Shown: positions 26,141 to 34,173 of the stretch, in pieces
Layout: the number at the start of each line of letters is the position of its first letter
Numbering within the stretch: position 1 is the first letter of the stretch
DNA from: Saprospiraceae bacterium
GTDB lineage: Bacteria; Bacteroidota; Bacteroidia; Chitinophagales; Saprospiraceae
Length of the DNA: 37,144 nucleotides
Assembly (NCBI GenBank): GCA_020436835.1
Contig: JAGQWZ010000090.1
Span: 1 to 37,144, forward strand
Direction: 5' to 3'
The notes under the pieces: model-generated
Database searches by the model: none
The model's input: only the letters and a program-made list of their open reading frames with translations
Told to the model about the DNA's origin: nothing
Position numbers and translations under genes: made by a program

Positions 26141-26931
26141 GCAAACTTTTGATCCATTATGAGCTCGAGGGGCATGGTATTCCCTTTGTTTTTATTCATG
26201 GATTGGGTGCAGATCTGCAGCAATCAAAAGAATTGATCGCTCCGGTTGACGGAACCTGGAAAATCCTGGTTGATTGTCCTGCACATGGTAAATCATCCCT
26301 CGTAGATTCTTCATTGCTGAGTTTTAATTTCATGTCTGATGAAATTCTGAAAGTAGTGGACGACCTCAATATTCCTGAATTTGTAGTAGGCGGTATATCC
26401 ATGGGAGCAGGTATAGCGATGAATATGATGGATCGTTTTAAGCACCGTCTGATCGGAGCTATCTTAGTCCGGCCGGCCTGGCTAAACAATCCGCATCCCT
26501 TCAATCTCACCCTGATGGATTTGTCCCGGTCACTGAGGGATAGTCCGGATCCGGAAAAAACCTTTAGATCTTCACCGGCATTTAAAGCCCTGGAGAACAC
26601 CATACCCAATGCGGCCAGGTCTTTGCTCAACCAGTTTGACCGGCCTCAGGGGCTTAGTGCAACGATAGACTTGCTGCACAAAATGATCAGTGACGCTCCA
26701 CTGGAAAATCTAGATAAGCTGAAATATTTCCGTAAACCAGTGTGTATCCTGACCAACCAAAAAGATCCAATGCATCCGGCTGAGTTTGGCCTGTCCATCA
26801 AAGAGATTTTGCCGATGGCACTTTTACACGATGTTTACCCAAAATATCTTGGTGCTCAGCGACATAATTCGGAGTGTCAGACGATTATTCAGGACTTTAT
26901 TGATATGCACTTTCTAAATCATCAGCAGTAA
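26137..26931 (+). CDS. Alpha/beta hydrolase
   Basis: A 264-residue alpha/beta-hydrolase-fold protein. The oxyanion block FIHGLGAD (19-26) and nucleophile elbow GGISMGAG (85-92, Ser88) are clear. Asp210 in TNQKDPMHP is the likely acid, and the catalytic histidine is probably His243 in AQRHNSE. It is cytoplasmic by the absence of a signal. It is the last gene of the Gfo/Idh operon and overlaps the interrupted isomerase by four bases, so its translation may be reduced by the upstream nonsense codon. Ester or lactone hydrolysis of the pathway intermediate is a reasonable inference but is not shown. Confidence 0.9.
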   Translation: MSKLLIHYELEGHGIPFVFIHGLGADLQQSKELIAPVDGTWKILVDCPAHGKSSLVDSSLLSFNFMSDEILKVVDDLNIPEFVVGGISMGAGIAMNMMDRFKHRLIGAILVRPAWLNNPHPFNLTLMDLSRSLRDSPDPEKTFRSSPAFKALENTIPNAARSLLNQFDRPQGLSATIDLLHKMISDAPLENLDKLKYFRKPVCILTNQKDPMHPAEFGLSIKEILPMALLHDVYPKYLGAQRHNSECQTIIQDFIDMHFLNHQQ

Positions 26932-26960
26932 TTTGACCAGTAATATTGAGTTCTATTTAA

Positions 26961-27917
26961 CTATTCTCCGTCTTTCAGTTCTTTTTCATTCCTGACCTTC
27001 CTTTCATTTTGAAGATAAAAATGATACTCATTTTCGAGGAAACTTAAATAGGACTGTCCCAATGCATAATCGATATTATCACCGAAAAGAACCAGTATTC
27101 CTTCCATCGGTTCAGCAAAAGGATTATAAAAAACATGTTTCACATACGGACCGACAAAGACACTCATCCCGGGTTCCAGATTGATCTCCTCCTCTCCTAT
27201 GTATGCCTTGCCCTTACCTTTGGTTATAATAAACAAATTTGGAATCTGGCTTCTTTCCAAACCCCGGTCATTATTGGCTACCTCTTCAGTACCGAGGGAA
27301 AACCAGGCGATTCGCTTATCTTTCATGGTATACAAAGACACAATGGATGCACCATGACTGGGGAGTGAACTCTGTCGGCTGAAACGGGTCACTTCCACCT
27401 GGTCTTTCTTCCAAAAATGTTCCATAATTAGATAGGCAATTGCAGTGGTTTCCTGGTCAGATCGGAAGCCGGACATATCTTCAATATCCATAGCCACTTC
27501 GTCCGATGGAGTTGATTTAGCTGCCGCCGTACTGGCTGTCCACTCTTTGTCCGCGATCTTCTTTAAGGTATTAAAATCGGAAATCCGGAAATACCAGGTG
27601 GGTTCGGGAGGAGTATCCGGGAAGAGTTCCACTTTATTTGGTCCATAATTGTGAAAAGTATACTGTTTTTCTTGACCGGTCAGATATGATTCTTCTTTAC
27701 GTTCAACTACAACATACCACCAATCCTGATCGACTTTAATCCCAAAGGTAGCATCCATGGCCATTGGATCACTTCGGTAACTCTGGACAAATTCCTGTAA
27801 AATCTGTTCTGTTGTCAAACCCTGAGCGGATAGAAGTGGGAAGCATAAAAGTAAGGCCCCAAAAAAAGAAGCTTTGGATTGACCGGAGGACGAATTACAA
27901 TTCCAATTTTTTTTCAT
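26961..27917 (-). CDS. Secreted cupin-domain protein with novel N-terminal region
   Basis: A 318-residue exported protein; residues about 16-32 form a signal peptide ending LLSAQG. Residues 35-130 form a compact alpha/beta region resembling the SCP2-like fold in pattern (FGIKVDQDWWYVVVERKEES), but this is not certain. The C-terminal part (about 180-285) is a cupin: the second motif LEPGMSVFVGPYVKHVFYN (247-265) retains a Pro-Gly turn and His261, and His188 (SLPSHGAS) may belong to the first metal site. The tail is rich in Lys and Glu. It is preceded by direct repeats adjacent to the LytTR gene, which is the likely regulator. Function unknown. Confidence 0.75.
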   Translation of the reverse strand: MKKNWNCNSSSGQSKASFFGALLLCFPLLSAQGLTTEQILQEFVQSYRSDPMAMDATFGIKVDQDWWYVVVERKEESYLTGQEKQYTFHNYGPNKVELFPDTPPEPTWYFRISDFNTLKKIADKEWTASTAAAKSTPSDEVAMDIEDMSGFRSDQETTAIAYLIMEHFWKKDQVEVTRFSRQSSLPSHGASIVSLYTMKDKRIAWFSLGTEEVANNDRGLERSQIPNLFIITKGKGKAYIGEEEINLEPGMSVFVGPYVKHVFYNPFAEPMEGILVLFGDNIDYALGQSYLSFLENEYHFYLQNERKVRNEKELKDGE

Positions 27918-27995
27918 GATTTGTGATTTTGATGAGAAAAATCTTTTGGAACGTTAGACGAAAAATGGATTTACCGGTTATCAATTATTCCGTTA

Positions 27996-28026
27996 TTGGG
28001 GTGAATAATGCCTATTTGGGGTGAAT
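27996..28026. promoter_or_regulatory. Direct repeat TTGGGGTGAAT with 20-bp period, candidate LytTR binding site
   Basis: TTGGGGTGAAT occurs at 27996-28006 and 28016-28026, perfect 11-bp direct repeats spaced 20 bp start to start. On the minus strand this is ATTCACCCCAA twice, 79-109 bases upstream of the cupin start and just after the LytTR stop codon. LytTR-domain regulators typically bind pairs of short direct repeats about two helical turns apart, so the adjacent LytTR protein is the natural candidate. Confidence 0.55.
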
Positions 28027-28033
28027 TGACCGG

Positions 28034-28873
28034 CTAGATATCTCTTTTACCAAGTCTATTCAAAATCTGGGCTTCATAAGATTTTGAAACTGGGATAGGA
28101 ACTTCCGTAAATTTTAATCGGATCTTCGGCTGTCTGGCAGCTTTATAAGATTGTAGATTGTACAAATTTACAATGTATGATCTGTGACACCGTATAATTA
28201 AGTCAGATCCAATGTTTTCCTGCACCCGGCTCAACGAAGTGCGGATCAGATCGCGCTTAACTCCTTTGTCACTAAGATAGTTAACAGCAACATAGTTATC
28301 CTGTGCCTGGGCAAACAGAAAATCATTCAGGGAAATAGAAATCTGATCATTCGAACCCTCTCCATGGAAATGCAGAAATTTCTGGTCACCAGACAGGAGT
28401 TGCATGTCCCCTGCCAGTGTCTCATACTCAGATTTTAGGCTCCCATACCGATAGTAGAAGAATATCCCCACCATAGGGAATATGAAGACAGTACTACAGT
28501 TAAAAACAAATTCAATGGCACTGGAAAAACTGAAATCATGCCATTCTCCGAGAACATTATAGATCAGAAAATTGGTCAGACCTAAGATAATAAGCAACCA
28601 TAGAGACCAGACAACCACTCGCCAAAGGGTGACCATTCTCACCAAAAGAGGTTTGACAATAAATTCATTTAACAGCGCCATTCCTGTGGTACCCAGCATA
28701 AATACCGACAAAACAGAAAAGAATTCAAAAGTATATTGATGTCGAGGATTATAATTGGAAACACCAAAGGGTAAGAAGACAGCCATAAAGAGGAATAAAA
28801 ACACTCCCAGGGCAATACTGATTACATATTTGTATCGATTCGATAAAAAGAAAGAGAATGCTGATTCCTTCAA
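28034..28873 (-). CDS. Membrane-bound LytTR-family transcriptional regulator
   Basis: A 279-residue protein with four N-terminal membrane helices (about 14-36, 48-70, 82-104 and 118-141), a short linker (142-165) and a C-terminal LytTR DNA-binding domain (about 175-277). The LytTR block includes FLFAQAQDNYVAVNYLSDKG (186-205) and IRCHRSYIVNLYNLQ (227-241), which match the YIxAxxNYvxvh and fxrcHRSyivNl family patterns. There is no receiver domain, so sensing is presumably through the membrane part. The cupin gene lies 116 bp downstream on the same strand behind the direct repeats. The most economical model is direct control of that gene. Confidence 0.92.
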   Translation of the reverse strand: MKESAFSFFLSNRYKYVISIALGVFLFLFMAVFLPFGVSNYNPRHQYTFEFFSVLSVFMLGTTGMALLNEFIVKPLLVRMVTLWRVVVWSLWLLIILGLTNFLIYNVLGEWHDFSFSSAIEFVFNCSTVFIFPMVGIFFYYRYGSLKSEYETLAGDMQLLSGDQKFLHFHGEGSNDQISISLNDFLFAQAQDNYVAVNYLSDKGVKRDLIRTSLSRVQENIGSDLIIRCHRSYIVNLYNLQSYKAARQPKIRLKFTEVPIPVSKSYEAQILNRLGKRDI

Positions 28874-29115
28874 AACCTCAGATTAGATTAACATCTTATT
28901 CCATATTCACGCTAAGATATATTATTCAAACATGCTTATGCTTATGAAACCGGGGTCACTCACTACCAAAATGATCTTTTCAATTCTTACCCCAATCGGG
29001 TCTCCGTTGACCGATATGCTTGTCATTCAAAAGCGATGCGAAGATGAGGGTCAGTATCCCTTCACGATCCGACTCCCGTAGTGAGCTAATCATTTATGCC
29101 TTCCCGCAACTCCAT

Positions 29116-29286
29116 TTACCGGCTTACGACTTCACCATCCAGATGCCGGGCAAGGATAAAATACTGCTCGTTGTAGATATAGTTGAAATTTAATTCCTCT
29201 CTCAGAATTTCAAATTCCATTTCACTTTGGGCAAAGTCAGCTATCCACTGAATCGCACTTAGACGGTCGATAAATTCCTTTTTCAT
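29116..29286 (-). CDS. Small hypothetical protein, 56 residues
   Basis: A short open frame from ATG at 29286 to TAA at 29116. The product is hydrophilic and amphipathic, starting MKKEFIDRLSAIQWIADFAQ and containing EFEILREELNFNYIYNEQYF, with no signal or membrane segment. Composition looks protein-like rather than random, and it starts with a Bacteroidota-style A/T-rich leader. It lies between the LytTR gene and the desaturase gene on the same strand. Family unknown; it could be a spurious frame. Confidence 0.45.
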   Translation of the reverse strand: MKKEFIDRLSAIQWIADFAQSEMEFEILREELNFNYIYNEQYFILARHLDGEVVSR

Positions 29287-29417
29287 GATAATTAGATTTG
29301 AATCATTTAACCATATATAGATTTATCCGGTAAAAGGTCATCAAAACGCCAGATGTACTTCATCTTAATCTTTGCCGCCAGGTATAAGCTGGTTTCGAAG
29401 TCGCCAGGATAATCCGG

Positions 29418-30587
29418 TTATTGCTCGTTCCGGTAATGACGATTCCAGCGCATTTGGTGCCGGATAGGTCCCCACCTTCCATCTACGATCAGGGTCGTCT
29501 CCGATTCCATCCGGAGGGTCGCTGGTAAGGTCAATTTTCGCCTTGGAAGAAATACTGTTCCTCTATATAATCCTGCTTCTTCGATAGCACCCGTGAATTC
29601 ACGCAAAATGTAAATTTGTTTACCCTCCAGCTTACGGTCATCGCTGACGTTACCACTGGAAATGACCAAGCCAGAAAATACACCGTTCTCATCCTGCGCA
29701 ATTTCCACTACCGCACCCGAATCCGGATCTTTCCAGTATCCGGACAAATCCTGGGATACTCCAATGCCGGGGATTAGAAACAATCCGAGAAGCCCGGCCA
29801 TTTTTGAAAGTCGGCGGCCGGTCCTATGCTCAAAACGCCTGTATTGGATCGTGTCGAAGGTCTTTTCGTAATCAGGGTGTTCCGTACCCATTAATCGATC
29901 CCAGATGCGGAAATACAGCCCATAATTATAATGGAATTTTGCATGGTGCATATTATGATAAACGGAAGTGCCAATAATTTGGAAAAATGGGGTTTTTCGA
30001 AACCAACGAGGAACGATTTCATAACCAAGATGGCCATAGACATTAAAAAGGAAGGAGAAAAAGGTGAAAAGAAAAATGGACAACGGATGCATAGGCAATA
30101 TAAAGATAAGGATAGGAAGTATCATCGCCTCAGCAATACTTTCCAGAAGATGGAAGGAGTATGATGACCAGGGAGAAGGATTGTTGGACTTGTGATGGAC
30201 CAGATGCACATAGCTGAAGATCCGGGGATGGTGGATCAGACGATGTAACCAGTAAAAATATAGGTCATGGAGGACCATCGAAATGATTAAAACAGCAGGA
30301 ATCCACCACCATGGATGTTGATGAATATCCAGATAAATACTTGTGTACGCGCTGATTGGAGTATAGATCAGTAAACAACCTATGGCGGCAAATATTAAAG
30401 CGGACTGGGAGGATTGCAGTATTTCATATAATAAGAGATGCTTCGGTACTTTTCTTTCCTGAATTTTGGAACGCTTAAAATATCGGTGGAACAAAACATA
30501 AAAAATAATGAAAGGAATACCTGCAATAATAAAATAACGGGTGAGCGTCAAAAGAGAAGTTATGAGAAAATGGGTGATAAAATCCAT
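29418..30587 (-). CDS. Sterol desaturase/fatty-acid hydroxylase fused to a DUF2147-like domain
   Basis: A 389-residue protein. Residues 1-260 form an integral-membrane di-iron hydroxylase: His-rich boxes HDLYFYWLHRLIHH (107-120), HLVHH (128-132) and HNMHHAKFH (211-219) plus four or more membrane helices match the fatty acid hydroxylase family (pfam04116). After RRFEHRTGRR the chain enters MAGLLGLFLIPGIGVSQ (263-279), which looks like a signal peptide, and then a DUF2147-like beta domain, DLSGYWKDPDSGAVVEIAQ to RWGPIRHQMRWNR (280-383). That domain is normally a separate secreted protein. The frame is continuous, so this is a fusion as written. The reaction is oxygen-dependent lipid hydroxylation by family; the lipid is unknown. 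Confidence 0.9.
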   Translation of the reverse strand: MDFITHFLITSLLTLTRYFIIAGIPFIIFYVLFHRYFKRSKIQERKVPKHLLLYEILQSSQSALIFAAIGCLLIYTPISAYTSIYLDIHQHPWWWIPAVLIISMVLHDLYFYWLHRLIHHPRIFSYVHLVHHKSNNPSPWSSYSFHLLESIAEAMILPILIFILPMHPLSIFLFTFFSFLFNVYGHLGYEIVPRWFRKTPFFQIIGTSVYHNMHHAKFHYNYGLYFRIWDRLMGTEHPDYEKTFDTIQYRRFEHRTGRRLSKMAGLLGLFLIPGIGVSQDLSGYWKDPDSGAVVEIAQDENGVFSGLVISSGNVSDDRKLEGKQIYILREFTGAIEEAGLYRGTVFLPRRKLTLPATLRMESETTLIVDGRWGPIRHQMRWNRHYRNEQ

Positions 30588-30601
30588 GACAAAATATTTT
30601 T

Positions 30602-30623
30602 AAGTGTTAGACACTTTTTTTTT
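30602..30623. other. Hairpin plus T-run near the desaturase start
   Basis: AAGTGT and ACACTT form a 6-bp stem with a 3-nt loop, followed on the plus strand by a run of T. It looks like an intrinsic terminator pointing right, but no plus-strand gene precedes it; on the minus strand, where the neighbouring genes lie, there is no T-tract. A role as terminator is therefore doubtful. Confidence 0.25.
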
Positions 30624-30728
30624 CTAAGAATTTGTTGATCTTCAGATTGAGCGGGAGGTCGTTGAGCAGGGAGCCGTAATATGTCTTGAATAGCTAGAAA
30701 GAGATATTGACCGGGATAACCACTTTGA

Positions 30729-31424
30729 CTAGAGATTTATAGTATAGGTCTGTCCGTTATTCAGGGTAATAGTAGCCGAACGGCTGCCATGGAAAACGAT
30801 CTTTCCGGTATAATCAACAGAATCGCCCCCATCCAGCGTAGCTTTCACCTGGATAGTTGCAGATCCACCCGTAACTTCATAAACTAATTTCTTCACCTTT
30901 ATTTCATCAAAAACGATGGTAATATTTGAGAGAATCGTTCGGTTGGTCTGTTGAGTTTTAATTTGAGTAGTAGCTACCCGGTTCAAAGACCCATTAAATA
31001 AATAGTCGGTACCGGCAACCAGGTTTGACGCCGTAAGAGATCCTTCGTTGTTTGATTGTAAGGAGAGATTATTGGCATCAGCAGTACTTTTACCGGATAC
31101 AAGAAAATTGATTTGATTCGGTACCGGGCCCTCACAAAGTACATTCCAACTCCAGGATGCGCTTATCGAATAATTACCCTGAGAACCGGTCTGGGTCGTT
31201 GACATTTGATTGGATGCTCCACAGCTGAGATCCATATCTGCTGCCATTTCTGCAGCATCTTCGAGATCGAGCGTCATTCCCCCCTGTGCGGCACTCAGTG
31301 AGGCTTCGAGCGTCATAGCCAGATCTTCATCGGTCAGTGATGGTATTTCCCGGAGATCCCCATCCTTTTGACAGGAAATAAATCCGATGACTAGAAGCAG
31401 TGAGAATAATTTGAAAGAATGCAT
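30729..31424 (-). CDS. Hypothetical lipoprotein, predicted Crp-box target
   Basis: A 231-residue lipoprotein; the lipobox GFISC gives Cys18. After a Glu/Asp- and Ala-rich helix region (30-70) the rest is Thr/Ser/Asn/Gly-rich and strand-like, ending in a repeat of beta strands (STADANNLSLQSNNEG, GSATIQVKATLDGGD, SATITLNNGQTYTINL). No known domain is recognised. It sits 80 bp downstream of a Crp/Fnr gene and behind a Crp/Fnr-type box at fixed spacing from a -7 element, so activation by that regulator is predicted. The product is probably an outer-membrane-anchored surface or periplasmic protein. Confidence 0.75.
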   Translation of the reverse strand: MHSFKLFSLLLVIGFISCQKDGDLREIPSLTDEDLAMTLEASLSAAQGGMTLDLEDAAEMAADMDLSCGASNQMSTTQTGSQGNYSISASWSWNVLCEGPVPNQINFLVSGKSTADANNLSLQSNNEGSLTASNLVAGTDYLFNGSLNRVATTQIKTQQTNRTILSNITIVFDEIKVKKLVYEVTGGSATIQVKATLDGGDSVDYTGKIVFHGSRSATITLNNGQTYTINL

Positions 31425-31464
31425 GATTGTAGTTTGTTTCTGGTTAATAATTTTAATTACTCTA

Positions 31465-31508
31465 CAAAGTTAGGAGTACGTCAATCAACTGTGATTAACA
31501 AAAGTTAA
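31465..31508 (-). promoter_or_regulatory. Crp/Fnr-type box plus -7 element before the lipoprotein gene
   Basis: On the minus strand, TTAACTTTTGTTAA (31508-31495) is an inverted repeat TTAAC-N4-GTTAA, followed after exactly 22 bases by TAACTTTG (31472-31465), a full match to the Bacteroidota -7 motif TAnnTTTG. The box overlaps the stop codon of the Crp/Fnr gene upstream. The same box, spacer and -7 order occurs at 34013-34056. The box centre would lie near -42 from the start site, the class II activator position. Confidence 0.7.
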
Positions 31509-32116
31509 TTAATGCTCCTTCCGGCTATTCTTCTTCGGATTCTGCTTAATGATACGGGAGTAATCCCCAAAATATGAGCGATATATTTATCAGGGACCCG
31601 GTTCACGATATCGGTTTTCTTATTGATAAATTCCAAATACCTCTCCTCCGGGTTTAGTAAGATAAATGATTCCACTTTGTCCAGTGATTCACCCAGCATC
31701 TTCAATAGAAAATGCCTTCGAACCTGTTCGTAGGATGGATTCTTTTTCAGTACCTCCTGGAGTCCGTCATAATCAATCTGCAGTAATTCTGTAGGCTCCA
31801 GGGCTTCATATTGATACCGGGATGGTTGATCGCGGATAATAGCGTCTGGAGATGCAACGAATTGATCTTCCCATCGCAACATCATGGTGATCTCATCCCC
31901 CTTCTCGTTAATAGTGTAGGCTCGGATCAACCCTTTACGGATATAAGCCATCTTCCGTTGCAATGAATCAGTCTGGATAAAAATCTCTCCCACCGCAAGT
32001 TGCCGCTTTTGCACCAGATGATAAATGCTCTGAAGGTCAACCAGGGACAGTCCGCGGAAGATCTTAAAATATAATTGAAGCTTTTCGGCACTGATCATGA
32101 ACACATGATCTTTCAA
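31505..32116 (-). CDS. Crp/Fnr-family transcriptional regulator (short C-terminal HTH)
   Basis: A 203-residue regulator. Residues about 10-125 form a cyclic-nucleotide-binding-like beta barrel (VGEIFIQTDSLQRKMAYIRK, then ITMMLRWEDQFV), but the phosphate-binding Arg/Ser signature of true CRP is not evident, so cAMP binding is doubtful. The C terminus has a helix-turn-helix at about 170-200, VPDKYIAHILGITPVSLSRI, typical of the Bacteroidota Crp/Fnr group. An ATG six codons later is an alternative start. It precedes the lipoprotein gene on the same strand, with a Crp-type box over its stop. It is a paralogue-like partner of the regulator at 34174, with the SDR/OMP cassette between them. Confidence 0.87.
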   Translation of the reverse strand: MKDHVFMISAEKLQLYFKIFRGLSLVDLQSIYHLVQKRQLAVGEIFIQTDSLQRKMAYIRKGLIRAYTINEKGDEITMMLRWEDQFVASPDAIIRDQPSRYQYEALEPTELLQIDYDGLQEVLKKNPSYEQVRRHFLLKMLGESLDKVESFILLNPEERYLEFINKKTDIVNRVPDKYIAHILGITPVSLSRIRRRIAGRSIN

Positions 32117-32191
32117 AAACCATGCAAGACTGGTTCAATGGAGAAAGTCTTCCTCAAACCGATTGGTTAAATCCCTGGTTTTCATGGCTCA

Positions 32192-32917
32192 CTACTTTGA
32201 AAGTATTTTGTTTGCAAGCCCGGGAAAAAGGAATGAAATCCAGAGAAATATCCGAATTTGGCTCGTGGTAACGATAGATTTGCCCCTTTCCAGCTGAGGA
32301 AGAATCGTTTGCACCAGTTTTTCCGGAGACATTTTATTTTCCGATCTCCCGGCAGTCATATTTGTGTCTGTAACCGGAGGAATAAATTCCGCAACGCTAA
32401 TATTGGTATCCTTTAATGCATATTTCAAGCCGGTGGTAAAACTACGCATACCGGCTTTACTGGCACTATATACCAGGCCGTCGCTCTTTGGAAAAGCTCC
32501 CAGGCCGGAGGTTGTGTTTACAATCATTGAGTCCGAATTTCTGGCCAGGACCGGTATGAGTAATTGAGTTAAGATAATCTGACCGGTTAAATTAATCTCG
32601 ATCTCATCCCGGATCTTTGTAAGTGGTATGACAGTATCCGTGATCAGGTAATTGTATTGCACTCCTGCGTTGTTAAAAAGAATCTCCAGGCCAGGAAATT
32701 GATTTTCGATTTCTAAGACTGCTTCCTCCACATCGTCCTGTCTGCCCAGGTCACAGGCAATGGTCTCAAATCCCTCTTTTTCCAATGCTTTTAACCTGTC
32801 TCCATTTCTGCCGAGCAGAATAACGGTATTTTTTTTGACCAATAGTTCTTTTCCGAGGATGTATCCAATACCGGATGTTCCTCCAGTGATTAATATGGTT
32901 TTATTGGAAATTTTCAT
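32192..32917 (-). CDS. SDR-family NAD(P)-dependent oxidoreductase
   Basis: A 241-residue short-chain dehydrogenase. The cofactor motif TGGTSGIG (11-18), the NNAG block (82-85), and Ser137, Tyr150 and Lys154 of the catalytic triad (TTSGLG, YSASKAG) are intact. The nucleotide-binding turn LLGRNGDRL suggests NADP. The chain resembles the DltE-like short SDRs. It is the third gene of the membrane protein/beta-barrel/SDR series, with a 60-bp gap after the beta-barrel gene; a half-box TTAACA in that gap was judged insufficient for its own site. Confidence 0.92.
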   Translation of the reverse strand: MKISNKTILITGGTSGIGYILGKELLVKKNTVILLGRNGDRLKALEKEGFETIACDLGRQDDVEEAVLEIENQFPGLEILFNNAGVQYNYLITDTVIPLTKIRDEIEINLTGQIILTQLLIPVLARNSDSMIVNTTSGLGAFPKSDGLVYSASKAGMRSFTTGLKYALKDTNISVAEFIPPVTDTNMTAGRSENKMSPEKLVQTILPQLERGKSIVTTSQIRIFLWISFLFPGLANKILSK

Positions 32918-32977
32918 GATGTTTTATGAATATTATTTTTTAAATAAATTGAATAATGTGTTAACAATTACTGGTTT

Positions 32978-33688
32978 TTAGTCCTGAAAATGGTAGGAGA
33001 TGCCAAGATGAAAGACCTTATACATATTGGTGACACTTGATTTGAATTTACCATTCATCAGATCCTGCAATGATTTCTTGGTATTGGAAGAAAGACCGGC
33101 TTCACCACCGAATTCATACTCCGGCTCAGGATACTGTGCCCAGGCCGGAGTCCATTCGAATCCTGCCGCGACTCCGTTTTTAAACCGGTATTCATATCCC
33201 ACTCCTGCTGCCAGGCCCCAGCCAGCCGGTCTTGATTGGATAATTCCAATGTCTCCGGTATATTCTTCTCCAAACAACTGCCGGTCACGATGATCAAATA
33301 CCATGGTTTCCCGGTCCCTGCCATTGAAAACAATTCCGGTGGAGAGGTAGGGCCCGTTCCTAAACGGTTTGTATCTGATTTGCGCCAAAAATCGCTGAGC
33401 CACGATTTCGGAAGCAGTATTTAATCCGGTCAATCCGCTGGACCGGGCATTGATGGATGCCTGGTTACGAGCGATATGGTCCTTTAATTGATAAATAATC
33501 CCGGCATAGATTTTTTCATTAACGTGGTATCCTACCGATATGCTTGGTTTAAAACTGCCTCCCGTAGGAAGTTCTCCCAGACCAAATCCAATCTGCCAGT
33601 ATCCGTTTTCCGGAAAAGAAATCTCCTGACTATGAAGCATAAAAGGGAGTATGAAAAGTACAATCAGTGTTTTTATTTTCGATGTCAT
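32978..33688 (-). CDS. Outer-membrane beta-barrel hypothetical protein
   Basis: A 236-residue exported protein: signal peptide about 1-20 (TLIVLFILPFMLHSQ) followed by alternating strands with aromatic girdle residues (IGFGLGELPTGGSFKPSISVGY, split by loops) and a C-terminal strand ending YHLGISYHFQD with a terminal-phenylalanine-like signature. This is the pattern of porin-family or OmpW-like barrels, but no specific family is recognised. It follows the small membrane protein gene by 10 bp and probably shares its promoter. Confidence 0.75.
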   Translation of the reverse strand: MTSKIKTLIVLFILPFMLHSQEISFPENGYWQIGFGLGELPTGGSFKPSISVGYHVNEKIYAGIIYQLKDHIARNQASINARSSGLTGLNTASEIVAQRFLAQIRYKPFRNGPYLSTGIVFNGRDRETMVFDHRDRQLFGEEYTGDIGIIQSRPAGWGLAAGVGYEYRFKNGVAAGFEWTPAWAQYPEPEYEFGGEAGLSSNTKKSLQDLMNGKFKSSVTNMYKVFHLGISYHFQD

Positions 33689-33698
33689 TGGTCAGGGA

Positions 33699-33986
33699 TT
33701 AGGAGTGAATAAATCGAATAAAGAGCCGGACCAATTGGATCAGTATGGCACCGAAAAAAGAATTAATGGCCAGCATAATCACGGTGGCTCCCATCAGTCC
33801 AAATTGACGAATCGCCAAACTGTCCCCGATGGCAGTCTCGTTTCCAAAAAGGCGGTTTACAATTACCCAGGCATTCAAGTGTTCAGCTTCAGCACCCAGG
33901 ATGTAGTCAATCATGATCATAATGCCTAAAGAAGTAATGGCAGCTACGAAATAAATTGCAAATGGATAATTAAATAATGCTTTCAT
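33699..33986 (-). CDS. Small hypothetical inner-membrane protein
   Basis: A 95-residue protein with two or three membrane helices (about 8-30 and 62-90). The ATG at 33986 is chosen because it follows the promoter/box; an in-frame ATG at 34049 would place the start inside the Crp box. There is no recognised domain. It is first in the series 33986-32192 (membrane protein, beta-barrel, SDR), which begins 26 bases downstream of the -7 element. The near-contiguous beta-barrel gene suggests a joint envelope function. Confidence 0.7.
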   Translation of the reverse strand: MKALFNYPFAIYFVAAITSLGIMIMIDYILGAEAEHLNAWVIVNRLFGNETAIGDSLAIRQFGLMGATVIMLAINSFFGAILIQLVRLFIRFIHS

Positions 33987-34012
33987 AATGCGTATGTTTT
34001 TTTTGTTCGTGA

Positions 34013-34056
34013 CAAAGTTGCCACTACCATAGAGGCCACGCATTAACATATGTTAA
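34013..34056 (-). promoter_or_regulatory. Perfect Crp/Fnr-type box plus -7 element before the membrane protein operon
   Basis: TTAACATATGTTAA (34043-34056) is a perfect 14-bp palindrome identical to the TTAACANNTGTTAA form bound by the Crp/Fnr-family regulator PrfA in Listeria. On the minus strand it is followed after exactly 22 bases by CAACTTTG (34020-34013), one base from the TAnnTTTG -7 consensus. It lies just downstream of the Crp/Fnr gene at 34174 and upstream of the small membrane protein gene. Confidence 0.72.
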
Positions 34057-34173
34057 GGAATCCGTTCTGTATGAGATCTGACTAAGCCAGGAATTGTTTT
34101 CTGACCGAATAAGCAAGGCTGTCACCAGAGGAAAAGACCTGCTACGGCAGCATGGAAATAGTGCCCAAGGTCC

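Noticed and set aside
30602..30623. Intrinsic terminator
   Set aside because: The T-run is on the wrong strand for the adjacent genes, so it is listed only as a hairpin.
32961..32974. Third Crp/Fnr box before the SDR gene
   Set aside because: Only the left half TTAACA matches; the right half is not GTTAA and there is no -7 element at 22 bp.
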